Assembly (NCBI GenBank): GCA_039654915.1
Contig: CM077599.1
Span: 85,769,001 to 85,833,000 of the forward strand
From: Aquilaria yunnanensis
Lineage: Eukaryota > Streptophyta > Magnoliopsida > Malvales > Thymelaeaceae
DNA length: 64,000 nt
Direction of reading: 5' to 3'
In this document: one piece after another, positions 35,328-46,786 of the stretch
How the letters are laid out: each line of letters opens with the position of its first letter
Numbering within the stretch: the stretch's first letter is position 1
Made by a program: the position numbers and the translations under genes
Notes under the pieces: generated by a model
Told to the model about the DNA's origin: nothing
Databases searched by the model: none
What the model saw: the letters and a program-made list of their open reading frames with translations, nothing else

Positions 35328-36359
35328 CCCAAAAATATATAATTTAATTGAGGACATATTTGTTACAAAAGTTTAACTTATTTTTTCTATTTAATATTTT
35401 GTCACCATTAAAATTTATACTTAATATATAAATTTAAGCAAATGAACTAAAGCTAAAAAAGGACATGCAGATTCCCTTTTCATGTAGATTCCCTTCTTTT
35501 TTTTTAATAAAGTAATCATGGGACTTCTATTTTTTTCCTTTCTCTTTTAGATTCCCATTGTTAATTATACCTCTAATAAATATACAACACTTTTGGATTT
35601 CATTAAAAGAATAAAACACCACATAAGTCAAGGTATAAAAATTGATAAAAATTTTGACACTTTCATACTTTTTCTAATCCTGATAATAGAACATTACATT
35701 GCATGAAAGTATAATGTTTATAATTAAATTAAAAAAATCCATCATTAAAATAGGGAAATAAAATAAAAATTAGGAATAAAAAGGTCCAACATTTGATATA
35801 TTCATACCTTTTATGAATTTTATCAGATTTAAATATTCAAATAGATATAATTAAGAGGTTTTTGAAACTTTTAAGTTTCAATTAAAATACTTCATTCAAT
35901 TTTAAGAGTACAAAAAATTGATAAAATTTTATGTTTAAGGTCATGCCCCAAAAATATATATATAATTTAATTAAGGACATGTTTGTTACAATAGTTGAAC
36001 TTATTATGGTTATTTAAGATTTTTTTTTGCCATCAAAATTTATACTTAACATATAACTTTAAAAAATTGTATTAAAGCTAAGAAAAGACATATGGATTCC
36101 TCTTTTTTGTTTTTTAAAAATTGCACACATGAGACTTCTATTTTTTTTTTTCTCTTGCCCTTTTAGATTCTTAGTTCTAATTATACCTATAATAAATATA
36201 TAACATCAAATTAATTTGGGTCTCATTAGAAATAAAATAAAATACCCATAGGTTAAGAGTATAAAAGTAGATAAAAATTTTGACACTTTCATAATTTTTC
36301 TAATATTGATAATAGAACACTATGTTATATGAAAATATAATATTTATAATAAAATTAAA

Positions 36360-37253
36360 ATCATTATAACATCTAAATAATTAACGTGCGTGCAAAATAA
36401 AAATCTTAATTTTTTACTCTCTTTGTGGGAAAATTAGTAGTTTGACACAATAAGAACTTTATACTCTCTTAATATATGTCATACGAATTTATTTATTCTT
36501 TTCTCGGTCAATAGTAGTGTTAGGGTGAAAAATATTTATAATTAAGCAAGAAAAGCCTTAACTATACTATTAGTGTATGTCAAATGATTCTTGGTATATA
36601 AAACTAACTTGTAAGAAGAGAACCAAAGTATAGAACATCAACTCAAAAAAGCTTGAACCTAACCATTAAGATAAAGACCTAATTTATTTAGCATTAAGTC
36701 AAATTAATCCAAATATGTTTTTGTGGATTTTTTTGATCTAAAATTTATATTTTTTTCATTATTATTTTAGGTTGAATAATTAAAAAATTCATAACAATTA
36801 CTATAAAAATTTTATTTAATAATTTATTATAGATACATATAATTAGTTTTCAAATGATATTAGTTTTAGATAAAAAATCCCATAAAAACAAAAATAAATT
36901 ATTTTGGAAAATCAACTTCAAAAAATTGTCTTTTTTTTTTTCAAATGTATGATTTAAACCTCAAATCTTTACATTAGAGAATTTATGAATTTTTATAACT
37001 CTCTAATAAGTAGTTCAAGTCAATTGCATAGCTCTAATTTCACTTAATAGTATGGGGCTCCAATTGGTATAGATGAAGCTGAGAGTTTAAATTCCTATAA
37101 GCCTCATAGTGTAAAAAGACACTTATTAAAAATTTTAATTTTCCCTTTGTAAATATAATTAAAATTTTAATATATTGTTGTTATTTTTTAATGTATAAAT
37201 AATTATTGATGAAAGGTTGTAACTTTGAAGTATAATAATTATTTATTATTATA
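36360..37253. other. AT-rich DNA, no gene
   Basis: No supported coding or structural feature. Confidence 0.4.
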
Positions 37254-37468
37254 CTTTCTTCGTCACAAGGTTTTTGTAACATTTTAGGCATTTGAATTAA
37301 ATTTATTTATTTTAATATTTTCTAGAAAAATTTACAAAATTACATTTAGAAATAATAAATATTTTAATTTTTTAAAGAAATTTTTTTAGCAAATATTAAT
37401 ATAAAAAAATTTAAGTCAAACTTAAGTGAAAAAACTGCAATGGTGCAAAGAACTTTAGATGAAGGTAG
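37254..37468. mobile_element. Stowaway-like MITE
   Basis: Left end CTTTCTTCGTCACAAGG and inverted right end CTACCTTCATCTAAAG are imperfect inverted repeats, both next to TA (37252-37253 and 37469-37470). The right arm shares TTTGACTTAAAT with the element at 9548-9759. Length (215 bp) is nearly the same as that element (212 bp). Confidence 0.5.
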
Positions 37469-39160
37469 TAGTTTGAATAGAAAATGAAGGAAAAAGAAAA
37501 TAAATTGACCCAAAACTAACGTTCAAAGGCATTTATAAAAAATTTAGGAAATATTTGTCAAATTTAACTAAATTTTTGGTTAAGTAATGATTTTTCCAAA
37601 AATTAAAGCCTAAAAACAATACATGCATAATGCTACTTTGAAACAACTCATAAAATTTGATTGGCTCTAAAAAAATAATAAAAATAAAATTACATTAATA
37701 TTATTTAGTATAGAGAAAGAGTTAGTTGCTAAGAATAAAAACTTATGTTCCGACATTCAAAATGAAGACCATGTGGGAAAAAATAATTATTATAATTTTT
37801 TCAATATTTTAAAATATTGAAAAAATTTTAAAAAAGAGTTTCTACTAAAATTCCTCTTTATTATCATATAAGCAACTAATTCTAGAAGTTTATGAATTTT
37901 TTCTTCTAAAATTCTTCACGGTGACCTTTGTTAGAATATTAATTCTTTTATCTTTTTCATAGTATGTGCTTGAGTCATATGTGAAAAAGCCAAAACCCTA
38001 TGGTTTGATCATTAGTGAACCAGAGATCATATTCTGAGTTGTCAACCCCTTGGTAATCCTTTTGGTCTTGTTTCCCTTCCTCTAGTAAGGTAATGGAATT
38101 GAATTAAGTTAGCTCTTGCTAGCCGGCCACCTAAGCCTAATTCCTAAAAGAATGGAGTGGTATTCACATCCTACTTTGTATTTTTTTCATCTTTTTTATA
38201 TTTTTAGTATTTTAATACTACTAAATATCTAATTAAATAGGCAACTATATATTTAGATTTCTGTAAGTGGATTCTTTTGTTTCCTCTTTTTAGAGCCCTA
38301 ATACTAACACAACTCTAATTAAATAGACAATATAATTTTTATTTTACCATTAAAAGAGTAAAAGAACTTATAATTTTAGGATAAAGGAAAAACTATATGT
38401 GAACTATTATAAAGTGTTCACTTATATAATTTTTTAATATATACTTTTTATATCTAAAATTATTTTTTAATATACAACACTTATAGATTTTCATGTGAAA
38501 CTTTAACATGAGTTTTACCACATAACAAACTTTCACATTATATACTCATTCAAGTTGCAAAACAAAAAAAAAATTACGTTCAAAGGTACCTTTTACAATA
38601 ATACAAACTTTAGCTTGAGTTTTATCATATATTTAATCTTTTATTCAAATAAAAAATTTAGCTATGAAGGTTTTTAAAATGCTAGGTTGAAATTTTAAGT
38701 TTTATAAAATATTTGGCTGTACAAACTTTAGCATGGGTTTTACATTTAAGTCTTTTATTCAAATAAAAGATTTGGCTATAAAAGTTTTTGGAAAGATAAG
38801 TTGAAATTTTAAGTTTTATAAAATATTTACTTGAGTTATTTTTTTTATGGTAATATAGAACCAAGGGTAACATGTTTGAAATAAAAAAATTTTAATTGCA
38901 ATTTAAGGGTTTTAGGTAAGGTTAACACAAAAATAATATAAAATATACGGCTGGCAAGTTTTTTTTAAAAATAAAATTTAATAGCAACTTAAGAATTTCT
39001 TTTAGTGTTCTAATGCTAATATAACTCTGTTTAAATAGACAATGACAAAATTAGGTTTTATTAAGAGAATAAAATATCTTATGACAGAAGAACAAAAGAG
39101 TCATTTAACATTTATGTATCTTTATACTTTTTATAAGATAAGATGTATAAATAAGTACTT
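37469..39160. other. AT-rich DNA, no gene
   Basis: No supported gene. Short repeated phrases (TTTGGCTRTA, GTTGAAATTTTAAGTTTTATAAAATATTT) occur twice between 38690 and 38830, a local duplication of about 120 bp. Confidence 0.45.
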
Positions 39161-39174
39161 GCAACTCATAATGA

Positions 39175-39626
39175 TCATGGCTCTTAAGGAAATACAAACC
39201 TCAGATGTGTTTTTTAATGGAAACAAGGAATAAGAAGCAGAAGTTGGAAATGGTTAGAAGGAAGATTAAATACAAAAATGCTTGCTATGTTGATCCTATG
39301 GGCATGTCTGGAGGGCTTGCTCTTTGGTGGACTAATGCTGTTCATGTTAGTATTGGTATGAAGTCAAAGAATTTTTTGGATACAAAAATCACAGACAAAT
39401 GAATAATACCAGTCTAATTACCTGGGTTTATGCAGACCCAAAATTCTCTAATAGGAAGAGAAATTGGGAAATTCTAAAAGGATTAGCTGATAGGAATATA
39501 TTACCCTGGCTGTGCATAGGGGATTGGAATGACATAGCACCTCAATGTGAGAAAATTGGTGGTAGGCTGAAAGCTCAGGAACAGATTATGGAATTTCAGG
39601 ACATGATACTCAAAACTCAACTTTAG
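39175..39626 (+). pseudogene. LINE endonuclease fragment (EEP/APE type)
   Basis: Recognisable pieces in shifting frames: ALKEIQTSDVFF, then ETRNKKQKLEMVRRK, GGLALWW, then LPWLCIGDWNDI (the GDWN core of L1 endonucleases). A frame change near 39225 and stops at about 39400 and 39624 break it. The N-terminal catalytic part (WNCRGLG region of the family) is absent because of truncation. Confidence 0.75.
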
Positions 39627-39731
39627 GATGTTGGCTTTCAAGGATAGAAATAGACTTGGTCAAATGGCAGAAAGAATGGGGAAATCCAAGAGAGGATTGA
39701 CAGAGCTTTAGTTAGCCATTCCTGGAGAGTT

Positions 39732-41613
39732 ATGTATCCAAACTCTCTGGTGTATCACTGCCCTCGGATAGGTTCTGATCATTGCCCTATAATTTTCAAA
39801 ACTGAGAGTGATTGTATTAGGGGCAGGAAAAAATTCAGATTTGAGCACATGTGGACTCAGGAGTCAACTTGTAAAGATACTATTAAAAAATCCTGGGATG
39901 TGAAGGTAGGCAAGGACACATATGCTCTTCAAGAAAGTTTGAGTAGCTGCAGCAGAGATTTGATTAATTGGAGTAAGGTACACTTCTCGAATAATAAACA
40001 GAAAATTGAGGCTTTAACTTCAATGCTGGTTGATCTACAGGACAGTAATGAAAACCTGAATAGTGGAGTGGAAAACCAAATTATAAGCCAAATAGATGAG
40101 CATTGGACTAGAGAGGAAATGTACTGGCAACAACGCAGTAGAGTTGACTGGTTAAATCTGGGGGACAGAAACACTGCTTACTTTCATAACGTAATTATGC
40201 AGAGAAGAACCTCAAACAAAATACTGAGGATCCAGAATGAGCAGGGGATTTGGATAGAAAATGAGGGGGACATTATAAACACATTCAGGCATTACTACAC
40301 TGATTTATTCAACTCAGATGGGTCAGTAGGCATGAAGGAAGTGCTCAGTCACATAAAAACCGTAGTTCAACCAGACATGAAAGAGGATCTTCAAAGAGAT
40401 GTGTCAGCAGATGAAATCAGGGCAGCTGCTCTTCAAATGGCTCCTCTAAAGGCTCCTGGGCCGGATGGTTTCTCAGGAATTTTCTTCCACAAATATTGGG
40501 AAGAGGTTGAGGAAAGTGTCACCAGTGCAGTCCAAGCTTTTTTTAAGCAAGGTATTTTTAATTCCTCCATAAATAGAACAACTATTGTTCTGATCCCTAA
40601 AATTCCCCATCTTGAAAATGTCACACAATTTAGACCTATTAGTCTGTGTAACTACTGTTACAAAATTATTTCTAGGGTCATTGTGAATAGACTAAGGCCA
40701 CACATGAATAAGGTTATATCGCCTTTTCAAAATGCCTTTGTTAATGGGAGACTAATACAGGATAACATTTTAATAGCTCATGAGGCTTTTCATTGGTTAA
40801 AAACAAAAAAGAAAGGTCTTGACTGGAATATGGCCATAAAAATTGACATGCAAAAAGCCTATGATCGTGTAGAATGGTCTTTTTTGGAGTGTGTTATGGG
40901 CAAAATGGGATTTCCACCTAGGTGGATTAATTGGATTATGACATTAGTTTCATCGGTGTCTTACTCTCTATTGATTAATGGTAAAGAGACTGAGGTTTTT
41001 AAGCCCACAAGAGGCATAAGACAATGTGACCCTTTATCCCCTTATTTGTTTATAATGATCACTGAAGCCTTATCTCAAATGCTAACAAACGCAACTGAAA
41101 TGAATGCTATTGAAGGTATTAAAATGGCCAACCAGTGCCCATTTTTGACTCATTTATTATTTGCAGATGATTCTCTATTTTTTATTAAAGCCAGTGTCAA
41201 GAATGGACATCGCCTGCAGCAGGTTATTGCACAATATTGCCAAGCTTCAGGGCAGGAGGATAAATTTAGAAAAATCTACTATTTTTTTCAATCCTAACAC
41301 CCCTGTTGCTCTGCAGGACAAGATTAGCAAGTTTCTGAAAATCCCCAAGGATGGAAATCCAGGGAAGTATCTAGGCCTGCCTACCATTTGGGGACGCTCA
41401 AAATGTGAAGCATTGGCCTTTCTCAGGGATAGAATCATCAGGAAAATTCAAGGGTGGAAGAAGACATTACTTTCATACTCAGGTAAGGAAATCCTACTGA
41501 AATCTGTTATTTCTGCACTACCCTCATATGCTATGGCCTGCTTTAAATTTCCTAGGAAATGGTGTCATAGTATACACTCTCTAATGGCAAAATTCTGGTG
41601 GAAAGGACAATAA
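39732..41613 (+). pseudogene. LINE reverse transcriptase
   Basis: An open stretch of 521 codons (39732-41297) begins with the end of the endonuclease (GSDHCPI). It contains the RT core: APGPDGFSG, FRPISLCN, FQNAFVNGR, DMQKAYDRVEW, GIRQCDPLSPYLF and the catalytic LLFADDS (about 41160). After about 41250 the homologous sequence continues in another frame (INLEKSTIFFNP to KFWWKGQ, stop at 41613), so one frameshift separates RT palm and thumb. Copying of the element's own RNA would have been its role. This copy is inactive. Confidence 0.88.
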
Positions 41614-43244
41614 TCTGAGTCTGGAATTCATTGGAAATGTTGGGATAACTTAACCTTACCAAAGAAAAAAGGGGGAATGGGGTTTAAAGATCTAGAGGCT
41701 ATGAATACTGGTTTGTTAGCAAAACTTGCCTAGAGGATCATTTCAAATCCTAATTCTTTCCTAGCTCAGATATTAGGGGGGCTATATTTTCCTGATAGGA
41801 ATTTGTGGAATGCGAAAAAAGGCTCTAAACCTTCTTGGGGATGGGCTAGTATTTTAGAAGGTAGGGATTTTCTAAAACAGAAGGTTTGCTGGCAAGTCCA
41901 TAATGGTCATTCAATTTCTGTTTGGAATGATGCTTGGATACCGAATATAAGGGGCTTTAAACTTCAGCCAAATGTTGAAGTTCCTCTAGAAATAAGGAAT
42001 ATGAACGTTGATAGCCTTATTGATGAGTGCACTCATACATGGAAGTTAGATAAGATTTCAAATTTGATTACAAATGATGAAAAAAAGGCTATACTTCAGA
42101 TTCCTATCAACTTGTTTCTTAGAGTTGATAAACTGGTGTGGCCATATGATAAGACTGGTAATGTATCTGTTAGATTTGCTTATGACATTCAAAAAACCAT
42201 TGCTGCTAATTTCTCTCCGGCATCAACATCACACCAGATAAACCCTTGTGTGTGGAAGCTAGTCTGGAAAATAAAATGCCCCCCAAAATCCAAAACTTCA
42301 TTTGGAGAGCTTGCCATAATGCTGTAGCTGTCCGGCTGAATCTAGCTAAAAAAGGTACCAAGATAACTCCTTCTTGTCATTTCTGTTCTCATGATGAAAC
42401 TGTGGAACATATGCTGCTGCAATGTGAATGGACTCATCTTATCTGGTTTGGGTGCTTGGATTATAAACCTCAAAATGCTGAAATCAGAACTTTTGATCAA
42501 TGGTTTGTTGAGGTTTGTCATTCATTAAAGTTTACACAGGATAATAATGAGATTATTATTTCCATTATTGCATATACTTGCTGGTTTATCTGGTTGGCAA
42601 GGAATGATGCTATTTTTCAAAAGAAAAGCATCATTCCTAATGGTGTTGTTCGTAGGATAAAGAGTGCTGTCGCTGAATTCTACCAAGTCAATAAGAGTTC
42701 TGGGAGCATGGGCCAAGTTCTGTCCGGACCTGTTACCTGTGAAAACTGGAGCAAGCTGGCAAGGGGAATCCTAAAAATTAATATTGCTGTTAGCAGAGGA
42801 CAGTCTAAAGGGACGGCTTACCTAGTGAGAGATTGGCAGGGGAGTATAGTGGGGAACCAAGCCAAGGTGAATACTGACAAGTGCAAAATGGCAGCAGTAG
42901 CAGAAGCTATTCGAACAGGACTCAGAGAGCTGCTGAGACTTGGACACACAGCAGTAGAAGTAGAGATCGCGGACAAAGATTCAGTCGTCTGTCTTAAGGG
43001 TAAAAGGAATTGGCGGATTGATACACTAATCTCAGACATCAAAACTTTGCAATGTTCTTTCTTTTACTGTTCTTTTAAGGAGATTTCGACCAATGCTAAT
43101 ATGTGTGCTATGCATATAGCTAAGTGGACAAGGGTACAAAAGAGGATAAATTGGACAACTTATCCCCCTTCTGTGTATGCCTTTCAAAATTACTTGGATG
43201 TAAACTTTGAGCCCCTTGAGGCAATTTTCAATAAAATTTGTTGA
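41614..43244 (+). pseudogene. LINE C-terminal region: zf-RVT and RNase H-like domain
   Basis: Continues the RT with stops at 41611 (after KGQ) and about 41731. It is then open at 41803-42327 (GSKPSWGWASILEGRDFL, SVWNDAWIP) and, one frame over, at 42246-43244. The latter has the zinc-binding zf-RVT motif CHFCSHDETVEHMLLQC, CWFIWLARNDAIF, then an RNase H-like tail. The two frames overlap at 42246-42327, showing another frameshift. The ORF stop is just before the poly(A) tail. Confidence 0.8.
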
Positions 43245-43378
43245 TTAGTAAAAAAAAGAAAAAACAAGTACTTCAGTTTCCAGATTAATTAGCATTTAAA
43301 AAAATCAGTTCAACTATTTTAATTAATTAGTTTCATCTGTGACTTGTCTTGCTAGTGTTCAAGGCAGGCAGGCAAACA

Positions 43379-43395
43379 ATAAATAAATAAATAAA
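43379..43395. repeat. (AAAT)n microsatellite
   Basis: Four tandem AAAT units upstream of the OVATE gene. Confidence 0.8.
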
Positions 43396-43527
43396 CAGTT
43401 CAAACTGCAAAAATTAATACAGGCATGACAGTTGACACTTGACAGAGCTTAGCTAACAGCTCCAGCAGTTCCTTCCTCTCTTAATTATTTACTTCCTTCA
43501 CCTCTCTCTCTCTCATGTCTGGCTCTG

Positions 43528-43541
43528 GCCTTTAAATATCA
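43528..43541 (+). promoter_or_regulatory. Candidate TATA box of the OVATE gene
   Basis: The sequence CTTTAAATATC lies about 185 bp upstream of the chosen start and is followed by a CT-rich leader (CACCACCCTCTCCTC) typical of plant 5' UTRs. It is a pattern match only. Confidence 0.4.
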
Positions 43542-43717
43542 GCTCAGCACCACCCTCTCCTCAAGTCTTCTGTTCTCTTCCTCCATTAACACCATCACCA
43601 ACCTCACAAAATCAGCCACTGTTCACAAACCAATTGGAACTGCAAAACACGAAAGAAAGTAACTTTTTTTTTTTTCTTTCGGGTTTTATGTCGTACAGTA
43701 ATATTGATCGAAAAAAA

Positions 43718-44368
43718 ATGGGAAGGAAAATCATGAAGAAGCTGAACTACTTCCAGTGGGCCTCGTGCACAAACGCCAAGACGTTGTCCTTCAGAGCCGC
43801 CGCCGGCGATGAGATCTTCAAGACGGTGAACTCCGTCTTCTTCGACGCCGAAACCATGGATCAACAGTCCACCAACGAACAGTGTTACTCAGTGGAGGAG
43901 GATCATCAGGTGGATGCAGCGGTGGAGATGGTGGTGAAGGGGGTGATGAAGTCGCCGTCGGAGAGGCTCTTCTTCGAGCCGGGCGGGCGCAGCTGCTCCA
44001 TCATGGAAGAGGAGGCGGGGTGGCTGAAGGAAAGCGTGGCGGTGGCGGTGGAGACGGAGGACCCTTACGGGGACTTCCGGCGGTCGATGGAGGAGATGGT
44101 GGTGAGCCATGGGGTGAAGGAGTGGGAGGGGTTGGAGGAGCTCTTGGGATGGTATCTTAGGGTGAATGGGAAGAGCAACCATGGGTTTATTGTTGGAGCT
44201 TTTGTGGATCTTCTGCTAGCCATGGCCATGGCTGATGATCAAGAATCTGAGTCTGAGATTTGTTCTTCTCATGAGTCAACTTCTTGTTATTCTTCTGCTG
44301 CTTCTTCCTTTTCTTCTTCTCCTTTGGGTTCATCAAGTGATGCTGTTTCTGATGAAGCCAAACCTTGA
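43718..44368 (+). CDS. OFP13: OVATE family protein (OFP13/OFP18-like)
   Basis: An intronless gene for a 216-residue transcriptional repressor of the plant OVATE family. The N-terminus (MGRKIMKKLNYFQWASC) is followed by KTLSFRA and IFKTVNSVF, both typical of the OFP13/15/16/18 group. The OVATE domain is at residues about 107-169, with DPYGDFRRSMEEMV, GLEELLGWYLRVN and HGFIVGAFVDLL all intact. The C-terminus is Ser-rich and acidic. I chose ATG 43718 (context AAAATGG) because it fits the family start; an in-frame ATG at 43688 would add ten residues. OFPs work with TALE homeodomain proteins and TONNEAU1-recruiting proteins to set organ shape and cell-wall programmes (family knowledge). The LINE ends only about 450 bp upstream and may limit the promoter. 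The choice between OFP13 and OFP18 is from memory. Confidence 0.9.
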   Translation: MGRKIMKKLNYFQWASCTNAKTLSFRAAAGDEIFKTVNSVFFDAETMDQQSTNEQCYSVEEDHQVDAAVEMVVKGVMKSPSERLFFEPGGRSCSIMEEEAGWLKESVAVAVETEDPYGDFRRSMEEMVVSHGVKEWEGLEELLGWYLRVNGKSNHGFIVGAFVDLLLAMAMADDQESESEICSSHESTSCYSSAASSFSSSPLGSSSDAVSDEAKP

Positions 44369-44928
44369 CTCCAAGGCTTCCCTTTCATTTTTTTTTTCTT
44401 TTGGTAATTCTAACCGCTATTTTTGTGTGTATGTGTAGGACTAGGCTCAGAAATATATATTTATTTATACAAGAACAAATAACATTGATCTTATCTCCCT
44501 TATTTATTCATCTCATCTTGTGGTTTATTTTCTTGAAAAATATACTTAATCCTATTATTATATTGTCAAAAGAGTTAAGACACAGAAAGGACCAAAAAAA
44601 AATAGGAAGCATATTCTCCCAAGAAAACTACTCCTATAAATGCACCTGAAGGCCTCGTCAAAGCTTCACAATCTCTAGGATTACCCATAAGGGTATTCGG
44701 TGTTCAAGTTTTTTCAGACGTAAAAAAGTCACTCTTTTAATTTTTTTTTTCTTTCTAACCTGTAATGACTTATATTTTATTTTAAATATATACAAAAAAA
44801 AACTCTTTTATGTAGACTGAAGTAAAAAAAAAAAAATATAGGAAATGTATTCTCTCAAGAAAACTATTATGCCCCTGAAGGCTTCGTCAAAGCTTCAGGG
44901 TCACTGGACTTCGGGTACTCAGCTTTGG
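44369..44928. other. OVATE gene 3' flank with a local duplication
   Basis: Two similar segments, 44583-44676 and 44821-44918, share CTGAAGGCYTCGTCAAAGCTTCA and the preceding A-rich tract. The spacing of about 240 bp suggests an old tandem duplication. Confidence 0.5.
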
Positions 44929-45454
44929 GCCTAAATCCACAATTCACCATCCAACTTTATTGACTTAGACACTTAACCCCTTTAATTATAATTCAGGGCA
45001 GCTCAGCTCCTAAACTTTATAAACTGGGATACATAATCCCTTCCATCTGATGGAAATGTTCTTTTTTGTTTCTAAGGGGCTTATATGACAATAAAATTAA
45101 ACAATGTGACTCAACTTGATATTTAGCACATTACTATTTGAGAGGTTATCTTCCTCCACAACTTTACATGCAGGAAATCTTAGAGTTTATTTGGAAATTG
45201 GGAATATCCTTAGTATGCTAATTAAAACTATTGAAGAAGATGAACTGTTGAACAGTACTAGTTAAAATATCAAATTCAACCTCATTGTTCAATTTTATTA
45301 TCATTTAAGCTACTAAAAAATGAAAAAGAATATTTTCATCAGTTAGAAGGGTTATGTGTCTCAGTTTACAAAGTTTAGGGGCTGAGTTGCCCTAAGTCAT
45401 AGTTAAAGGGGTTAAGTGTCAGAGTTAGCAAAGTTGGGGGGTGAACCTTAGCTC
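44929..45454. mobile_element. Long-TIR non-autonomous element, about 526 bp
   Basis: The left arm (about 44945-45062: CACTTAACCCCTTTAA, then CAGCTCAGCTCCTAAACTTT) is the inverse of the right arm (about 45337-45445) with roughly one change in eight bases. The interior is AT-rich with no ORF. It resembles Mutator-type MITEs in build, but I see no clear target duplication and the exact ends are uncertain by a few bases. Confidence 0.65.
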
Positions 45455-46205
45455 TGTTATATTAAATAAATTCAAGAGTCATGTGCCTGACAATGGTTTT
45501 GGTATTAAAGATTTTTCCGTTGAAACCTGAACGAATTATTGCGTTTGTTCGGTGAATAAAACAATTCGATTTTGCTTCTGGATTTTATAAATTTGATCCA
45601 AACCATTAAAATTATATATTAAAACTAATCCTAATTATAATTTGACTTTTTTTTATGTTTATTCGAATCATGGAAACTACAGTCCAGTTTATTCAATTTC
45701 TATAATTCAATTATTTTTTATTAGTACTAAACACATGTTAATTGAAAAAAAGAATATAACTTGAAAAAAATATGATAAAAATTGATCGATAATATTTCAT
45801 TCTATATTAGACATTAAGGGTTGATTAATAATATACAATTCAAAATTAAATAAAAATGACGGGTATAACAATAAAGTACATATATTATTTTTTAGTTTAT
45901 TCTCATTATTCAGTTTTAAGCTTAAGAATCAATAATCAATCAGACAACCGAAAAAGAAATTTAATTTCAATACATTCTAAACTAAACAACTATATCATTT
46001 TATCCAATTTAAATAATCCATTTGGATTATTTTGTTTTTTCTAAGTAATGAACACCCCTACAAGTAAGTCATAAAGTAACTATGCTTTTTAGTCAGCTGA
46101 AAATTTGAATTCTTTTTCATCTTTTTGCAAAAAAAAAAAAAAAAATGACATGGAAAAAATGATGTGAAAAGGATGTTGGTATTTTAGTTTTGGGATTATC
46201 ACGTA
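45455..46205. other. AT-rich DNA, possible hAT-like remnant
   Basis: Contains CGAATTATTGCGTTTGTTCGG at the left and ends a segment with ACACCCCTA near 46058. These are hAT-MITE-like phrases without a target duplication. No gene is seen. Confidence 0.35.
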
Positions 46206-46210
46206 TATAT

Positions 46211-46786
46211 TGTTGGGACTGCGCAGCGGGTGATAACTTCGGGAGCAAGATGATTAAAAAATGGCACCAGAAAATTTACGTGGTTCACCCTTAATTTTAG
46301 GGCTACGTCCACGGGACAAACTCTGATATTTTCTTCCACTAAAAATAGTAGGCTTACAGAGAGAGAATCTTCTCTAGACAAAAATTCTAGAGGTATGAGA
46401 TAAATCCAAAATAGTGGCACTCAAGTGTTTCCCAAACACCCCAAAATTTATCTCACTATTTTGTCACTCCCAAAAAATAAATCTCTCTCTCTCACAATTT
46501 TCTTTTGCTCTTTAGGAATTATGAGCAAGCTACCAGATGTACTGAAGGAGGAGAAAGCATGGCTATTTATAGGAGAAATAGCCGCGTTGCATCCTCCGCG
46601 TTGCTAGCTGTTTCTCTTCTGTTTTCCAATTTTGCTGCTATAATTGCAGCTATTTCAATTCTGTCAGCTGCTTTGTTGACTTAGGAGAAAAGAAGACAGA
46701 AGAAAGATAAAGGAGAGAGAAAGAAAGAAAAGAAGAAAAAAAAAAAAAAAGAGCCGATCACATGGGGGGGGGAAGAAAAGTCAACA
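46211..46786 (-). repeat. Copia 3' LTR (left copy)
   Basis: 576 bp, TG...CA. It has a 14-bp segment around 46589-46602 (a near-repeat of CCGCGTTG) absent from the other LTR. It contains the same TATA-like CTATTTATAGG. ORFs inside it are shadows. Confidence 0.95.

Larger units (their letters stand above)
33634..36359. repeat. 606-bp tandem repeat, first unit split by a solo LTR
   Basis: Unit one is 33634-33819 plus 35328-35752; unit two is 35753 to about 36359. They share GGGAAATAAAATAAAAATTA at the start, a block with ATTGATAAA and TTTAAGG, and a long shared part with GGACATRTTTGTTACAA and GACACTTTCATA. Removing the inserted segment and one copy of its duplication restores a continuous unit collinear with unit two. 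Confidence 0.8.
39161..43265 (+). mobile_element. L1-type LINE, 5'-truncated and decayed
   Basis: A non-LTR retrotransposon of about 4.1 kb. It starts inside the endonuclease domain and ends in an A-rich tail (43249-43264). AAGTACTT flanks it on both sides (39153-39160 and 43266-43273), fitting a target-primed insertion duplication. Order: partial endonuclease, reverse transcriptase, zf-RVT, RNase H-like domain. ORF1 and the first part of the endonuclease are missing, as usual for a 5'-truncated L1 copy. Many stops and frameshifts make it inactive. Confidence 0.85.

Noticed and set aside
37040..37110. SINE-like promoter boxes (GGTATAGATGAAGC and GAGTTTAAATTCC)
   Set aside because: They only loosely resemble tRNA-derived A and B boxes, and no tail or target duplication is visible.
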